64,000 nucleotides of DNA from Globodera rostochiensis (taxonomy: Eukaryota; Nematoda; Chromadorea; Rhabditida; Heteroderidae): NCBI GenBank assembly GCA_018350325.1, contig JAEVLN010000049.1:186001-250000 (forward strand), written 5' to 3'. The notes below the pieces were generated by a model. The model ran no database searches. It was not told the DNA's origin and saw nothing but the letters and a program-made list of their open reading frames with translations. The stretch's first letter is position 1. Each line of letters starts with the position of its first letter. A program made the translations under genes and the position numbers. Shown piece by piece: positions 35,276 to 47,679 of the stretch.

Positions 35276-38200
35276 GCCATCACCTCAAAAAGGTCAAAAA
35301 TGTAGTCTCGACAGAAGAGAGTTTATGGAATTTTACAATTTTTAAATTTTCCGCGCGGCGATTAACAACAACAATAAAATCACACTGCACATCGGGCACA
35401 CAAAAATTTGACCGGATGGGAGGGAGGGTGAACGTAATTGGCACACATTCTTTCGCCCCTTAACTTTCGTGCGTCTTGACCACAATTCAATTTATAAAAC
35501 TGCTTTTTGCTTATTGTTCAATTTGTACCCCAAAAATTGTCGAGAGTTTTCGACCGACACACAGCGCCTCGCATTTCCCCTTCCCCCCCCCCCCCCCACC
35601 TCCGATGGGCGAGAATCTTTCGGGAATTTTATTAAATCAAAAAAATTTTCGGGTTAATTTACTCGCAAAGTGTTATTCAATTTACATACATGAATGAAAG
35701 TGCCGTCGTCCATCTCCGCGCCGCCACATCCGGCGGTTGGACGGACGAGAGCGAGCGAGCGAAGCACGCTAGGCGGCGAGAGTGACCATTCACATTATCC
35801 CGTCGAGAGTCTCGACCACCGACGAGGCAGGCGCACAGCGTTTTAAAGTGCGGGTTTTGTGGTGCGCGAAGGGGTGAGATGGAAATTGGCGCGGGCGATT
35901 TGCTGACCTTACCCATAACCCTCCGATCCATATACATATTCATCATTCAAGTCTTCTGCTGCTGCTGGTGCTGCTGCTGTCTGTACACACTGAACATCAG
36001 CAACCAACCTTTCTCCCCCCCCGTCCCCGCCCTCCACTTTCTGTCCCCCCCTTGCCCCCTGCCCCTCCGTTTGTGTGTTGTTGTTGTTCAACGATGAATA
36101 TCGATGACAATAATTAACAGTAAAACACCGCCGGGTACAAGAAACCCGGGGGGTAGAGTTTTGCAGAAAATATGGGGGGGGGGGGGTTGGCACTTTTTGT
36201 TCAGAGCATATTGCCTTGGGCGTTTTTTTACGGGGGTAGGATGAAAGTAATCGTCGACTACCCGCTCGAGCAGTATTCAGTAACCAAAACCTAACCGTTA
36301 GTTTAACCCCAAAAATTTCGGTAACTGAAACTTAACCCCGGTGACCAAAACGGTATCGAAAAAATGTCGTCCGTTTTTCGATGTCGGTCCGGGGATGATG
36401 GACGAAAGGCGTGTGGTGATGGCGACTCAGAGTGTTCTGTTGATGAACATTAAACACAGAAACAAACAGAGCAAGAGCAGCAGCAGATGTACACACATGG
36501 CGACGACCCTAGCCCAGTCGTCGCCAGAGTCCATCATCTCCAAATCTACATATACTACTCCATCATTGTTGTGTGACTGTTTGTTTGCTTTCCCTTCCGG
36601 CGCAAATCCCTCTCTTTTTCAGAAGATTTGTTTGTTTGTGTGTGTGTGTGTGTGCGCGAATCGCAACAACATTAAGTCCGCCCGCGCGGCGGGCACTGTC
36701 CATTTTGTTCATTCATTTCCATATGCCCATTTATTTGTGCCTCTCCCCGCCTGCCCCCCCCGCATTCTCCCCGTTTTTATTCTTCCCCGACCCCCGTCCC
36801 CCGCCTTCTCCCCGTTTTTATTCTTTCCCCGCCCCTCCCCCGCACTTTTGTCTGAATGGATCGGCGCGGATCATCCGGTTCGGGGGGAAGGGAAAGCCGA
36901 ATTTCCGTTGAATGACCACCAAAGTGCAGCCAATTAAAGTGCAATTTGTCGGTCCTCTGACCGATCAGATTTGTGCTGATTTTGTGCACTCAAATTTTGT
37001 CAAATTTCCAACTTTCGTTTTTATGAATTAAATTTTGCGGAAATATTGAATTTAAATTTTAAAATACCGGTGTTTTTCTCCTTTTTATGGAATGTGCTTT
37101 TTATTTCTTTTTATTTGATCATGATCATTGATCGGATTGAAAGTGGTCAAAATTTCAATACCCCGTCCCCGACTTTTAACCCCGAGAAACCCCGTCCCCG
37201 ACTTTTTTAACCCCGATCCCCCGTCCCCGACTTTTCAATTTAACCAATTATGATAGATATTAAATTTTCTTGACTTCTTAAAAATTTATATAAATTTTTT
37301 GTTCTTTTGTAATTGAAACTTCACACTTTTCCGTTAAAAAACTGCTTCAATTCGCCCCCCCAAGGGACAATTGATCGGCTCTGCTTAGCTCGGACCGGAC
37401 CGAGCTTCTCCCCGTCCATTGATTTGATCTGAGGGGGGGGGGGAGAACCATTCATTTTTCTTGGCAAAAAAGGGTCTGCCCTGCCGTTAACCCTTTTTTG
37501 TGTAACAATCGCATCACTCTCCCCTCCCCCCGAAGGGCTAACACACATAGCCGCAGCCGCCGCCTCCGACAGGTTAATGATGATGTGATATATATGTTGG
37601 CGAAGAGTCCATCATCGATCCTCTAACAATCGACGGCGGGGCCCCGGGGCTCTGCTGTTCCCAAATTGTCCAAGCACAGCGACCACTTTCCCCCCCCCCC
37701 CCCCCTCTCCCCCCCGAACCTCCGTCCATATTCATTTGTCCAATTTTTCCAAAATGCATTAAATTAGTCCACCAATTTAGAGTTTGTCCCACTCAGCTAA
37801 CACAGAAAAAGCAGTTTTGGCTTCAGCGCCTTGATCCCTCCTCCCACTCACGCCTCGACATGATGACCCCTCCGGGCGATCCCCTATGCCAGAACAGACC
37901 GCGCCGCCAAAAGCGGTCGCCTCATTTGGGGGTAATGGAACATTTTCTAGGGCCGGGACAGTTTACAGCGGGAACAAAATGTTTGATGCTTTTTTGAATG
38001 GGAAGGCAACAAAGCCACATACATACCAAAAACGTAACCAACTCCCAAACAAAAAAAAAGTTCGGAATCCGGCATGCCGGGCCCAAAAATGTCCGGAATC
38101 CCTGCAAATTTCGAAATCTTAAAGAAATTTGACTTTTATAATTTCTAATCATTTTTCGCCCTAGGTAATCAGCCAATTTTTGTAAAATCCCGGATTTATT

Positions 38201-40244
38201 TGCCAAAAAGTCCGGAAATCCGGCATCCGGTTATATGCATGCCCCATGCCGATGTTTCCGTCCGAAAATTTCAAAAATGTGTCGCCCGTCCGTCTGGCCA
38301 TATCAAAAAAACATATGTCCATCCCCATCATCATCTCAACCCCCCCCCCCCCCCCCCCGCCCGGTGCCCTTTCACATCATTTTATGGACGCAAAAAATGA
38401 ATGAATGTTTATTATGCATACCGGCGGAGGCACCGGACGTTCCCATAACCGTAATCTTTGGCACCACCCGGGGGAGGGGGGGGTAGTTGAAAAAACTACA
38501 AAAACCAAAAATTTGTCGGCTTTTTTGCCGTCCGAAACCCAATTTTAGTGAGTTTACTTGACCCCCCCCCCCCTAAACCTCGGAAATTGTCGTATGTTAA
38601 ATTAACCCGACAAATAATAAATATAAATTACTTTCTCACCCCAATTTGAATTATATAAAATATTTATTCTACATATCGATTGAGCGTTTCTTAATTACTT
38701 TCTCACCCTATTTATGTACTAATTTTTTACATTATATCAAATAATCCATTCCCCCACATTCATTCTTTGCATCCGAATTTTTTTTCTTAATAAAACGTAT
38801 TAATTTGGCGGCGACCTTCCCCCCCTCCCCCCCAGTGTGCCCCCTCCGTCCGTGTCCATTTGCATTTTTATTCATTGATCTAGCTTTTTAATGATCTGCT
38901 CTGCTCCTACAACTCTGATCAAAATGTCAGCAGCAGCAGTAGGAGATCGTGTGCTCAATTTTTTTTTATGAAAAATTTGGAATTCTGAAACATTCAAGGG
39001 TTGGCACAAAATTTGCGTTTGCACATTTTGTCGATTATGCTTATTTTTCGAATTTTAAGTGTTTTTTTTTCATAGAGAAATATTTAAATAATCCTATTTC
39101 TGGTCTGATCAAAGCCTCCTTCTGATTATGGTTTACGCTTTTACCATTTGAAATCAATTCACAGAACTTCAGCAGAGGGGTGCTACACCAAAATTTTTTG
39201 TCGATTTTTTGACCAAATTTTGAAATATCCCCCCCCCCCGCATTGCGACTTATTAATTTGGTGATGACCTTCTTCCCCCTCTCTTCGGTCCGCTTCCGTC
39301 CGTCTGCCCCATCTCCTCCTCTGCTCTGCTCCACATTCTCAAGCAGTACACTTCGTCACAAAATTAAAATCCCCCCCCCCTCAATAATTTGTTTCATGAA
39401 AAAAATGAATGATCGCCAGCCAGTAATCGGCAACGAAATTGAGACACGGACCGATGGGGCGGGGATGATTGGGGGCAATATAATGAATGAATGGGAAAAA
39501 GGCCAAAGATTCTCGAGCAAAAAAAAAAAGGGCCGCACCCATTCCATGCAACTCTCGACACCTCCCCCCCCCCCCCGGGGGGGTTATCGGACGCTGAATT
39601 GCCCAAACGGGAGCCCCAAAGCACACGCTCAGCAAAAGTGGAGCAATCAAATAAAAAAAGATAATAAAAAATGGGACAAAACCAATTAAAAAACGAACTC
39701 GAAGCTTCCGATCAGTATCAGTAGTAATGGCCATTTGGACGACACGATTATTATAAAATAATATTTTATGCCCCTTTGGTCGGCTCCCGCATCAATCAGA
39801 CCATTTTAAAATTCAAAGCCTTAACAATCAAAACTAATCATGCATGACACTTCCTGATCAGATCGAGTATTCAGATGATCAGGGAATCCGTGGACCTCAG
39901 ATCATAATCAGATCACCCCAACTACGCCTTCCCCCCCCCCCCCAGAATTAATTATTTTGACACTTGAATGCGAATTCATCGATTTTTGTCAATTAATGTA
40001 ACACATAAATTACAGCTTCCCCCCCCCCCCAATTAACAGACAAAAATTAAAAAAGGATTTTTTCCATGTTATTTTGTGACGTCTGATGAGCGAATTGTTT
40101 ATCCCCCATTCATGTCATTATTCTCTGTTTTTGCTTGTCAAAACCAATCTATCGTTTTCTTCCATTTTTCTTCTAGACTTGTCAAAAGCATCTTCCTTTT
40201 CATTTAAAATCCGGCCACGACTTTCGGCTTCGATCCAGTTTCTT

Positions 40245-41215
40245 GAATAACCGGGTTTTGACTGGGATTAACCGGGTTTTGACTGGGATTAACCGGGTTT
40301 TGACTGGGATTAACCGGGTTTTGACTGGGATTAACCGGGTTTTGACTGGGATTAACCGAGTTTTGACTGGGATTAACCGGGGTTTGACTGGGATTAACCG
40401 GGTTTTGACTGGGATTAACCGGGTTTTGACTGGGATTAACCGGGTTTTGACTGGGATTAACCGGGTTTTGACTGGGATTAACCGGGTTTTGACTGGGATT
40501 AACCGGGTTTTGACTGGGATTAACCGGGTTTTGACTGGGATTAACCGGGTTTTGACTGGGATTAACCGAGGTTTTGACTGGGATTAACCGGGTTTTGACT
40601 GGGATTAACCGGGTTTTGACTGGGATTAACCGGGTTTTGACTGGGATTAACCGGGTTTTGACTGGGATTAACCGGGTTTTGACTGGGATTAACCGGGTTT
40701 TGACTGGGATTAACCGGGTTTTGACTGGGATTAACCGGGTTTTGACTGGGATTAACCGGGTTTTGACTGGGATTAACCGGGTTTTGACTGGGATTAACCG
40801 GGTTTTGACTGGGATTAACCGGGTTTTGACTGGGATTAACCGGGTTTTGACTGGGATTAACCGGGTTTTGACTGGGATTAACCGGGTTTTGACTGGGATT
40901 AACCGGGTTTTGACTGGGATTAACCGGGTTTTGACTGGGATTAACCGGGTTTTGACTGGGATTAACCGGGTTTTGACTGGGATTAACCGGGTTTTGACTG
41001 GGATTAACCGGGTTTTGACTGGGATTAACCGGGTTTTGACTGGGATTAACCGGGTTTTGACTGGGATTAACCGGGTTTTGACTGGGATTAACCGGGTTTT
41101 GACTGGGATTAACCGGGTTTTGACTGGGATTAACCGGGTTTTGACTGGGATTAACCGGGTTTTGACTGGGATTAACCGAGTTTTGACTGGGATTAACCGG
41201 GGTTTGACCAGGTTG
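40245..41215. repeat. 21-bp tandem array, about 46 copies
   Basis: Almost perfect repeats of accgggttttgactgggatt plus one a. Because 21 is a multiple of 3, frames stay open on both strands: VLTGINR repeats on plus, QNPVNPS repeats on minus (up to 226 codons). Variation is limited to a few cgag or ggtttg units at the edges and one at about 40567. No splice sites or gene context support translation. Confidence 0.97.
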
Positions 41216-41696
41216 ACCGGGTTTGGCTCTTAAAAAGACCAAATTTTTGTTCTCGAATGAGGGATATAAGCCGCTGGCCCAACTCTAATCCACTAGTAGT
41301 ACAATTTCATCAAAAGCCCGAACATCATTTCCCCTCTCTTCTGCTGTCGTCTGCAGCAGATGACAATGGCGGGCTGGCTGCTCTTAGAAAGAAGGACGGG
41401 GGGGGGCGGCGGTCTCTCATTGAAAAGTTGCAAAATTTCCTCCGCCTGAATAAATCATAAAAAATGTGTTTCAATCCGTCCCCATTCATTCCATTCCATT
41501 CATTTTGCCCCCATATGTGCGCCGCCGGCGACCAATTCAATTCATTCATTTTTTGGGGGTGGGGGGCTCCGATCTTCGCCCATTCTCCCCAATTGAGAGT
41601 GGCTCCAAAACGCCGCACAAAAGGCACTCAATCTAAACCAAAAATCAAACAAAAAAAATATACTATTTGGGACAATGACGTTTTCCCACATATTTT

Positions 41697-42364
41697 TGTT
41701 GTCGTCCGTTTGTCCCATCTACCCCTTTATGTCGTCCGTTTGTCCTATCTATTCCTTTATGTCGTCCGTTTGTCCCATCTACCCCTTTATGTCGTCCGTT
41801 TGTCCCATCTATTCCTTTATGTCGTCCGTTTGTCCTATCTATTCCTTTATGTCGTCCGTTTGTCCCATCTACCCCTTTATGTCGTCCGTTTGTCCCATCT
41901 ACCCCTTTATGTCGTCCGTTTGTCCCATCTACCCCTTTATGTCGTCCGTTTGTCCCATCTACCCCTTTATGTCGTCCGTTTGTCCCATCTACCCCTTTAT
42001 GTCGTCCGTTTGTCCCATCTACCCCTTTATGTCGTCCGTTTGTCCCATCTACCCCTTTATGTCGTCCGTTTGTCCCATCTACCCCTTTATGTCGTCCGTT
42101 TGTCCCATCTACCCCTTTATGTCGTCCGTTTGTCCCATCTACCCCTTTATGTCGTCCGTTTGTCCCATCTACCCCTTTATGTCGTCCGTTTGTCCCATCT
42201 ACCCCTTTATGTCGTCCGTTTGTCCCATCTACCCCTTTATGTCGTCCGTTTGTCCCATCTACCCCTTTATGTCGTCCGTTTGTCCCATCTACCCCTTTAT
42301 GTCGTCCGTTTGTCCCATCTACCCCTTTATGTCGTCCGTTTGTCCCATCTACCCCTTTATGTCG
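41697..42364. repeat. 30-bp tandem array, 22 copies
   Basis: Units gtcgtccgtttgtcccatct plus acccctttat. The first five or six copies carry t-variants (gtcctatctattcc); the rest are identical. Ten-codon periodicity leaves two plus-strand frames open (VVRLSHLPLY and SSVCPIYPFM). A lone gtccgttcc/gtcgtccatttgtc block recurs near 42880-42930, beyond the MITE. Confidence 0.97.
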
Positions 42365-42408
42365 TTCTGTTTTGTAACCATTTTTGTCGTCAATTTGTAC
42401 TTGTACAT

Positions 42409-42860
42409 CAGGGATGTAACCGGATTCCGGAAATCTTTGGCTCCGGATTGCTTTTCCCCGACGGCGCCTATCGGTGCAGTTTAAACTCTCGCATTTCTAA
42501 AAGCTTCAAAATTTCTGTATTTTTAAAATTGTGGGCTTGCGAATCTCTTAATAAAATGAGTCAACATATTTCCTCGGCACCGCCGCCGACATCCCCTTGC
42601 CCCCTAAAAGTAAAAAAAGCAGAGTTCGCAAAAAAAAAAATGTATTTTAAATTTGAATTTTGGATGAGATTTGTTAAGAAAAATGGTCCAAAAACTGTGC
42701 ATCGCGTAAGGGCGAAAAAATGATCAAAAAAAAAAATAAGAAAAAATCAAATTTTTGAGATTTAGAAATTTTACGGATTCCCGGTTTCCGAACATTTTTT
42801 TATGATCCGGAATTCCGGTTTCCCGTTCCCGACTTTTTTTGGCGTCCGGTTACATTCCTG
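42409..42860. mobile_element. hAT-like MITE, 452 bp (GGGATGTAACCGG family)
   Basis: Ends CAGGGATGTAACCGGATTCC and CCGGTTACATTCCTG are inverted. Flanks TTGTACAT (42401-42408) and TTGTACAC (42861-42868) are a 7/8 target duplication. Relatives are at 51166-51250, 53906-54174, and fragments near 34845 and 46478-46560. Confidence 0.8.
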
Positions 42861-43089
42861 TTGTACACCCCTTTATGTCCGTTCCTTGGTGTTGGTCTTT
42901 TGTCCAACAATTTTTGTCGTCCATTTGTCTTCTTTTTGTGTCAGCCTTTTGTCTATCCGTCTCCATTCCCACTACTGAACGCGTAAAAGTTTTTTGCTTT
43001 GTTTCCCCACAAATTTGGCGGGGGCGAGGGGAATATGACCTCGGGCGGCGGCCCGGACGAAAGGGCCATTCATTCACTTCACTTCAATG

Positions 43090-44235
43090 AGAGAGAATGG
43101 AATAATGATGACCTTTAATTATTCACTAAATGAAAAGGGGGTCAACCACAATTTTTGATAGAGTTCAGTCCATTTATTAATTATCCTTTTTTTTTTGTTT
43201 GCCAAATTTTTTGTCAGAATTTACATATTTATGAAGATGATTTTAATTTTGTAAATTGTTTCTGCAATATTTTTTTTAACAAAGAAAATGTTTAACAAAA
43301 TTTTGGAAATTATTTGTTTTTGCAACAATTTTTGTTTTGCTATTTTTAGCCTCGTATCGATGAGAAAGAAGCTCAAGGCCAGTGCATATTAGGCCAAATT
43401 TGTTGTGTTTGTAAAGCTTTTCATTCAGTGAGTTTTTCAAGCTGTACTATTAAAGCACTTTTACCAAAATAAAACAAAAACAAATTTAAAAACAATTAAA
43501 TTTTTTTCAATTTACCCCGTCCAATTTTGAATTTTTCACTTCGCGCGCCCGACATGTTGCGCAGGCCGTTGTTCCGGAAAAGCCGAATTCCGGTCTTAAA
43601 AATGTCCGGAATTCCGGAACCCGGGGGGCATATCCCTGCCGGCGTTGTACACTTTTATTCATTTACAAAAAATTTACATATCGTTGAAGCTCAGCTTACA
43701 GCTCTTCAACACAATCATTTTTTTCTCCCTCCCTTTCCTCTCATCCGTATTAACTTAAGAGCCGCCCCCCCCCCCCCCCTCCGGGGCCACCTTCCGTCGT
43801 CGTCGTCGTCGTCGTCGTTCGTTTTGTGTCCCCCCTCCCCCCTCAGGGCGTCCCAATGGTTCCGCACCCGGTCCACCTCCACCGGCGCCACAACATCTGG
43901 ACACGGCGGACAAGGACCCCCCCCCCCCCCCCCCACCCCCCGGGGGGACGGTCCCACCCACGCCCTTCCACCATTTCACCGTCCCCCCCCCGTCCGTCCG
44001 TCCGTCCACAACGGTCGGCGGCTAATAATGCAACGGGTGGGATGGACATTTTGTCCCCCTTCCCCCACCGTCGCTACTGCAAAGTGTATTGTGTGGTATC
44101 ATCTCCTTTTTTTGCCCGACCAGACCCAATTTTACCCGCCCCGCACAAAGCCGCTCAAGTGCTTTTCATAAAGCGTTTGTTTCTTTAAAAAAAAGTTGGT
44201 TTTTTTGTAAAAAAAATGACCCACCTGTTTTTTTT
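43090..44235. other. Non-coding stretch
   Basis: AT-rich to 43700, then C-rich with a (cgt)n tract near 43797 and poly-C runs near 43767 and 43918. Open frames here are proline- or glycine-rich repeat artefacts. I see no gene. Confidence 0.5.
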
Positions 44236-44239
44236 AGGC

Positions 44240-44765
44240 CCGATCAATTCTCGGCATGAACAGCTCCAAAAGCTCGGTTTTGTCTTTTAAATTTGTCCCT
44301 TTCCTTTCCAAGCCTATGATTTTTATGGTTGGAATGATGATCAAAAACCTTCAGGTTCGATCAATTCTCGACATGAACAGCTCCAAAAGCTCTGTTTTGT
44401 CCTTTAAATGTGTCCCTTTTTCCAAGCCTATGAATTTTATGGTTTTAGAATAGTGATCAAAAACCTTCAGGTTCGATTAATTCTCGACCGAACATCTCCA
44501 AAAGCTCGGTTTTGTCCTTTAAATGTGCCCCTTTTTCATGCTTTTGATTTTTTGTGGTTTTAAATGATGATCAAAAACATAAGTCCGATTAATTCTCGAC
44601 CGAACATCTCCAAAAGCTTGGTTTTGTCCTTTAAATGTGCCCCTTTTTCATGCTTTTGATTTTTTGTGGTTTTGAAAATGATCAAAAACCTTTAAGTCCG
44701 ATTAATTCTCGACCTGAACATCTCCAAAAGCTCGGATTCATCATTTTCTCTTTTCTTAAGCATTT
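44240..44765. repeat. ~118-bp tandem repeat, four to five copies
   Basis: Each unit contains ctccaaaagctcggttttgt, a cctttaaatgtgccccttttt block and a gatgatcaaaaacc block. On the minus strand each unit can read LKDKTELLEMF, followed by stops in different places. This might descend from a duplicated exon, but no intact gene is visible. Confidence 0.75.
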
Positions 44766-44779
44766 GTTGCCATAATATT

Positions 44780-44899
44780 TCAACAACAAAGCATATTGGC
44801 ACCGTCAGCAGAAGTTGTGCAGCCTGTATAATATACCTCTAATTGCAATGACGTCATTTGCGGGACCTGCTCCGTGTACGTCTTGACGAGGTCGTTCAT
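44780..44899 (-). CDS. Doubtful 39-codon ORF
   Basis: An ATG ORF starting MNDLVKTYTEQVPQMTSLQL precedes the 118-bp repeats, which themselves can read KTELLEMF on the same strand. It could be the remnant or first exon of a small coiled-coil protein, but no splice chain holds up and no family is recognised. Confidence 0.2.
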   Translation of the reverse strand: MNDLVKTYTEQVPQMTSLQLEVYYTGCTTSADGANMLCC

Positions 44900-44989
44900 T
44901 CTTTGATGGAGTTTTTTGAATTTTTAAATTCAAAAAGACCAAAACCAATTAATTGAAAAGTAGAAATCGTGCTTTTGATCATTCGAGAT

Positions 44990-45780
44990 TCTCGGTGAGC
45001 CTAATTAGAGAAAATTTGCAAAATGTTTTTGAGTCTTTTTGAACTGATTGAGAGGATTTTGTCGAGAGTCGGCTCATAAAATATACATACGATGAGGGAA
45101 TATGACTAATTGTGGGTCGAGAATCGAGAATGAGGAAGAGGGGGGGGGGGGGGGGCTGTAGAACACCCTTTCATTCTCATAGAGGGAAAAGGGAAAGGTA
45201 GCGATCGGGGGGGGGGAGGGGGGGGGGGTGGTCGGTCCTTCACCCCCCCCCCCCCGCATTATTTGCCATTTTCATTCCCACAGCCCCTCACCCCCCCCCC
45301 CCCCCCCCCTCCCGACCCCCTCGTGTTTCTTCCGTTGCCTCCTCCAATACTTCCTGCTCCCACCCCCCCCCCCCCCCAATCCCCCGCTCTCTTGAATGAA
45401 CAAAAAACTTTCAATCTCTGTTCCTCCCCCCCCCCCCCGCCCTTCCCCGAAAAAAAATTTTGACACTACACACCTCCTCTCTTTTCTTTGAGAAATTTTA
45501 ATTTAAATTCCAAGACCCCTTTACGGATAAAAACAGGTTAAGCATTCTCCCTACGAAAATTTTACAAATTCATTAAGCTCCAACTTCCCCGGCCCCCTCC
45601 CTCTTCCAATGCAAAAAAAATACTTAAATTTCATAGTGTGACAAAATTTTACAAGCTTTAATTATCTAATCGCTTAGCATCCGCTAACTTATAACTTCCA
45701 TCACTTAAGCAAAATTTTTGAATGCTACCAATTGCGCTCGATTTAATTGAATTTTTGAAAAAATTCTAATACACCAAACA
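44990..45780. other. Poly-C/poly-G cluster and AT-rich spacer
   Basis: At least six G or C homopolymer runs lie between 45138 and 45440. The remainder is AT-rich. I see nothing coding. Confidence 0.55.
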
Positions 45781-45941
45781 GTAGCAAAAATGCCTAAAAA
45801 ACTATGCTTTTTAATTAGGTAATTTACACTCCATTCATGGGTAAGAAAAAGCATTACTCAGTCTCTGCTGATCAAAAAATGTTACTTTCTTTCTCTGCCC
45901 TCACAATCGCTTCAACAACAGTTCCCCAAACTTTGTTCAGG

Positions 45942-46234
45942 TGGACGAAAATGCATCCGGACGGAACTGCTGCCGATCGTCATGAGGGAGACAGAAGCGG
46001 TGGCGATGACGCGGCGGCAGCGGCTTCGAGGCCGGGGCCAAGCACCTCCCCGCTGCTGCTGGTCACTGAAGCTGCTGAGTGCTCAAACACCGTCAGAACC
46101 AGCACTTGCAGCAGTAACAGCAACAGCAGCAGCAACAGCAACAACAGAAGTTCAAGGAGTACACGGACGGCAAATGGCCATCTGTACAGCTCGCTGCCGC
46201 TGAAGAACAGCCCCAACAAAAGTGTGAAATTTTG
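45942..46234 (+). CDS. Possible C-terminal exon, Ser/Asn-rich
   Basis: After a tttgttcag acceptor an open frame reads WTKMHPDGTAADRHEGD, an Ala-rich stretch, a Ser/Asn run, and ends NGHLYSSLPLKNSPNKSVKF before TGA. The ending looks protein-like and GC content rises sharply. However, the cag repeats keep another plus frame open, and no upstream exon is established (an ATG at 45837 is followed by a good gtaaga donor). It may belong to an unidentified gene. Confidence 0.3.
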
Positions 46235-47465
46235 ATTAATGAACCCCAAAATTTCCAAAATTGCGTAAATCAAAATTTTCGTTCGATGAACTGCTGTTAA
46301 ACAATTTATTAAATTGCTAGCCGAGATCGAAACGACTATTTTAAATGCCAAAAAAGTTGAAAAAAAAAACCAATTTCCGCATTCTGTAAATTTTTGGGAC
46401 GGGCTTTGGGGGGGGGGGAAGGTTGGTCACATTGCCAAAAATTGACAAATACATATAAAAATATTTGTGTGTGTTTGTCAGGGGTAACCGGATGCCGGAT
46501 TTCCGGACATTTTTTAAAACCCGAATATTTTGGTTTTTTTTAGGCATCCGGTTGGGGTTAAGAACGATCTTATAAAATATTAAAAAGCATAAATTCTGTT
46601 TATGAAAAAGAGTTAAAATTTGACAAATAATCAAGATTTGGCATCTTTAAAAGGTTATCCATCGATCAGTTTTAGAAATTTGAAAAACTATTTTATTAAA
46701 TTTAAATAAATATATTTGTGGAAAAAAGTAAATAAAAAATTTAATTAGTATTTCGAAAATTTAAATTAATTGACGAAATACAAATGTAAATTTTAATTCA
46801 AATGAAGCATTTTGACAAAATTTCAACTTTAAAATTTCAGAATTTTGCTCCTTTACGCATATAAAGCTTTACAAAATTGAAATAAACAAAAATGACTAAA
46901 TTAAACAAATGTAGAGGCAAGAATTGACTAATTTTGTTCAAACAATGCTCAGATTGTCGCCTTTTAAAAAGCGGTCCATTCACTCCGCCGCCGTCGACGA
47001 CGCCGCAGGCGCTGCCGCCACAAATTCGCCGCGTCCTCCTCCACTGTAATGTCAACGACAGAAAAAGGGCGGCGGTGGCGGTGGCATCATCATCGTCGTG
47101 TTCATCATCATCATCATCATCATCAGCGGTCGATGAGTCGGCGGCGGACCAGCAACGACGAGGTCGGGGACGACGACAGCCGCCGTCTTCGTCCTTTTTT
47201 GGGCAAGAATCCCGGCGGCGACAAACGAAGGTGGGGGGAACTGCAGAGAAAAGCCAAATAAATGCCATCGAATGAAGCTCCCTCCCTCCCCCCCCCCGGC
47301 GTTAAAATGTTAAAATTTTAATTCTGTCGAATTTCGGAATATGTCAGCTTATCAGTGAACAGAAAAGTGTCCGGGATGGGACTTTTTTTGGGGACCAAAC
47401 TTCCGCCAGGGTTCAACCGGGACCGGGAACATCTCGGATTTGCATCTTAAAACCGACTTTTTTTA
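46235..47465. other. Intergenic stretch upstream of the gon-1-like exons
   Basis: Mostly AT-rich. A GC-rich island at 46975-47275 contains (atc)n/(cat)n tracts open in several frames on both strands. One plus-strand reading could splice at 47230 (gaag|gtgggg) into the gon-1 exon at its gttaag acceptor, which would supply the missing 5' end, but it has no in-frame ATG. A MITE fragment lies at 46478-46560. Confidence 0.35.
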
Positions 47466-47469
47466 AAAT

Positions 47470-47672
47470 TGGCATTTTTGGCCTATTGGATAATGAATTG
47501 ATCTGAGGAAGGCATTAAATCCAAATTGGCATTTTTTTGGCATATTGGATGAATTGAATTGATCTGAGGAAGGCATTTAAACCCAAATTGGCATTTTTTG
47601 GCATATTGTATAATTTTGAATTGATCTGAGGAAGGCATTTAAATCCAAATTGGCATTTTTTGGCATATTGGA
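47470..47672. repeat. ~60-bp tandem repeat, about four copies
   Basis: Units combine ttggcattttttggcatatt, a ggatgaattgaattgatctg block and aggaaggcatttaaatccaaa. The array abuts the first recognised gon-1-like exon and removes any obvious upstream ATG. Confidence 0.85.
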
Positions 47673-47679
47673 TGATCAT

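Larger units (their letters stand above)
32856..40235. other. Non-coding region rich in poly-G/poly-C runs
   Basis: No exon chain with a consistent frame could be assembled on either strand. The region holds a (ggt)n tract at 33108-33158, a (gt)n tract near 36635, a ctg-rich tract near 35950, and runs of ten or more G or C near 33690, 33861, 34195, 35584, 36174, 37436, 37690, 38340, 38561, 39230, 39372, 39564, 39930 and 40020. Many ORFs here are proline- or glycine-rich only because of these runs. Some upstream regulatory DNA could be present, but nothing specific is visible. Confidence 0.5.

Noticed and set aside
35935..36000. Leu-rich reading (SSLLLLLVLLLSV) resembling a signal peptide
   Set aside because: Arises from a ctg triplet tract; no in-frame ATG and no downstream exon found.
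36341..36937. 198-codon plus-strand ORF
   Set aside because: Low-complexity Pro/Ser/Cys runs from poly-C and gt tracts; no splice-consistent partner.
40562..41242. 226-codon minus-strand ORF (QNPVNPS repeats)
   Set aside because: Frame is open only because the 21-bp unit is a multiple of three; no gene signals nearby.
40245..42364. CRISPR-like regular repeats
   Set aside because: Units are contiguous without unique spacers and the DNA is eukaryotic.
41464..42723. 419-codon plus-strand ORF
   Set aside because: Almost entirely the 30-bp array (VVRLSHLPLY) and then a MITE; no splice or promoter evidence.
46837..47275. ORFs on both strands in the GC-rich island
   Set aside because: Composition is dominated by atc/cat triplets open in several frames; kept only as a possible 5' exon of gon-1 with low weight.
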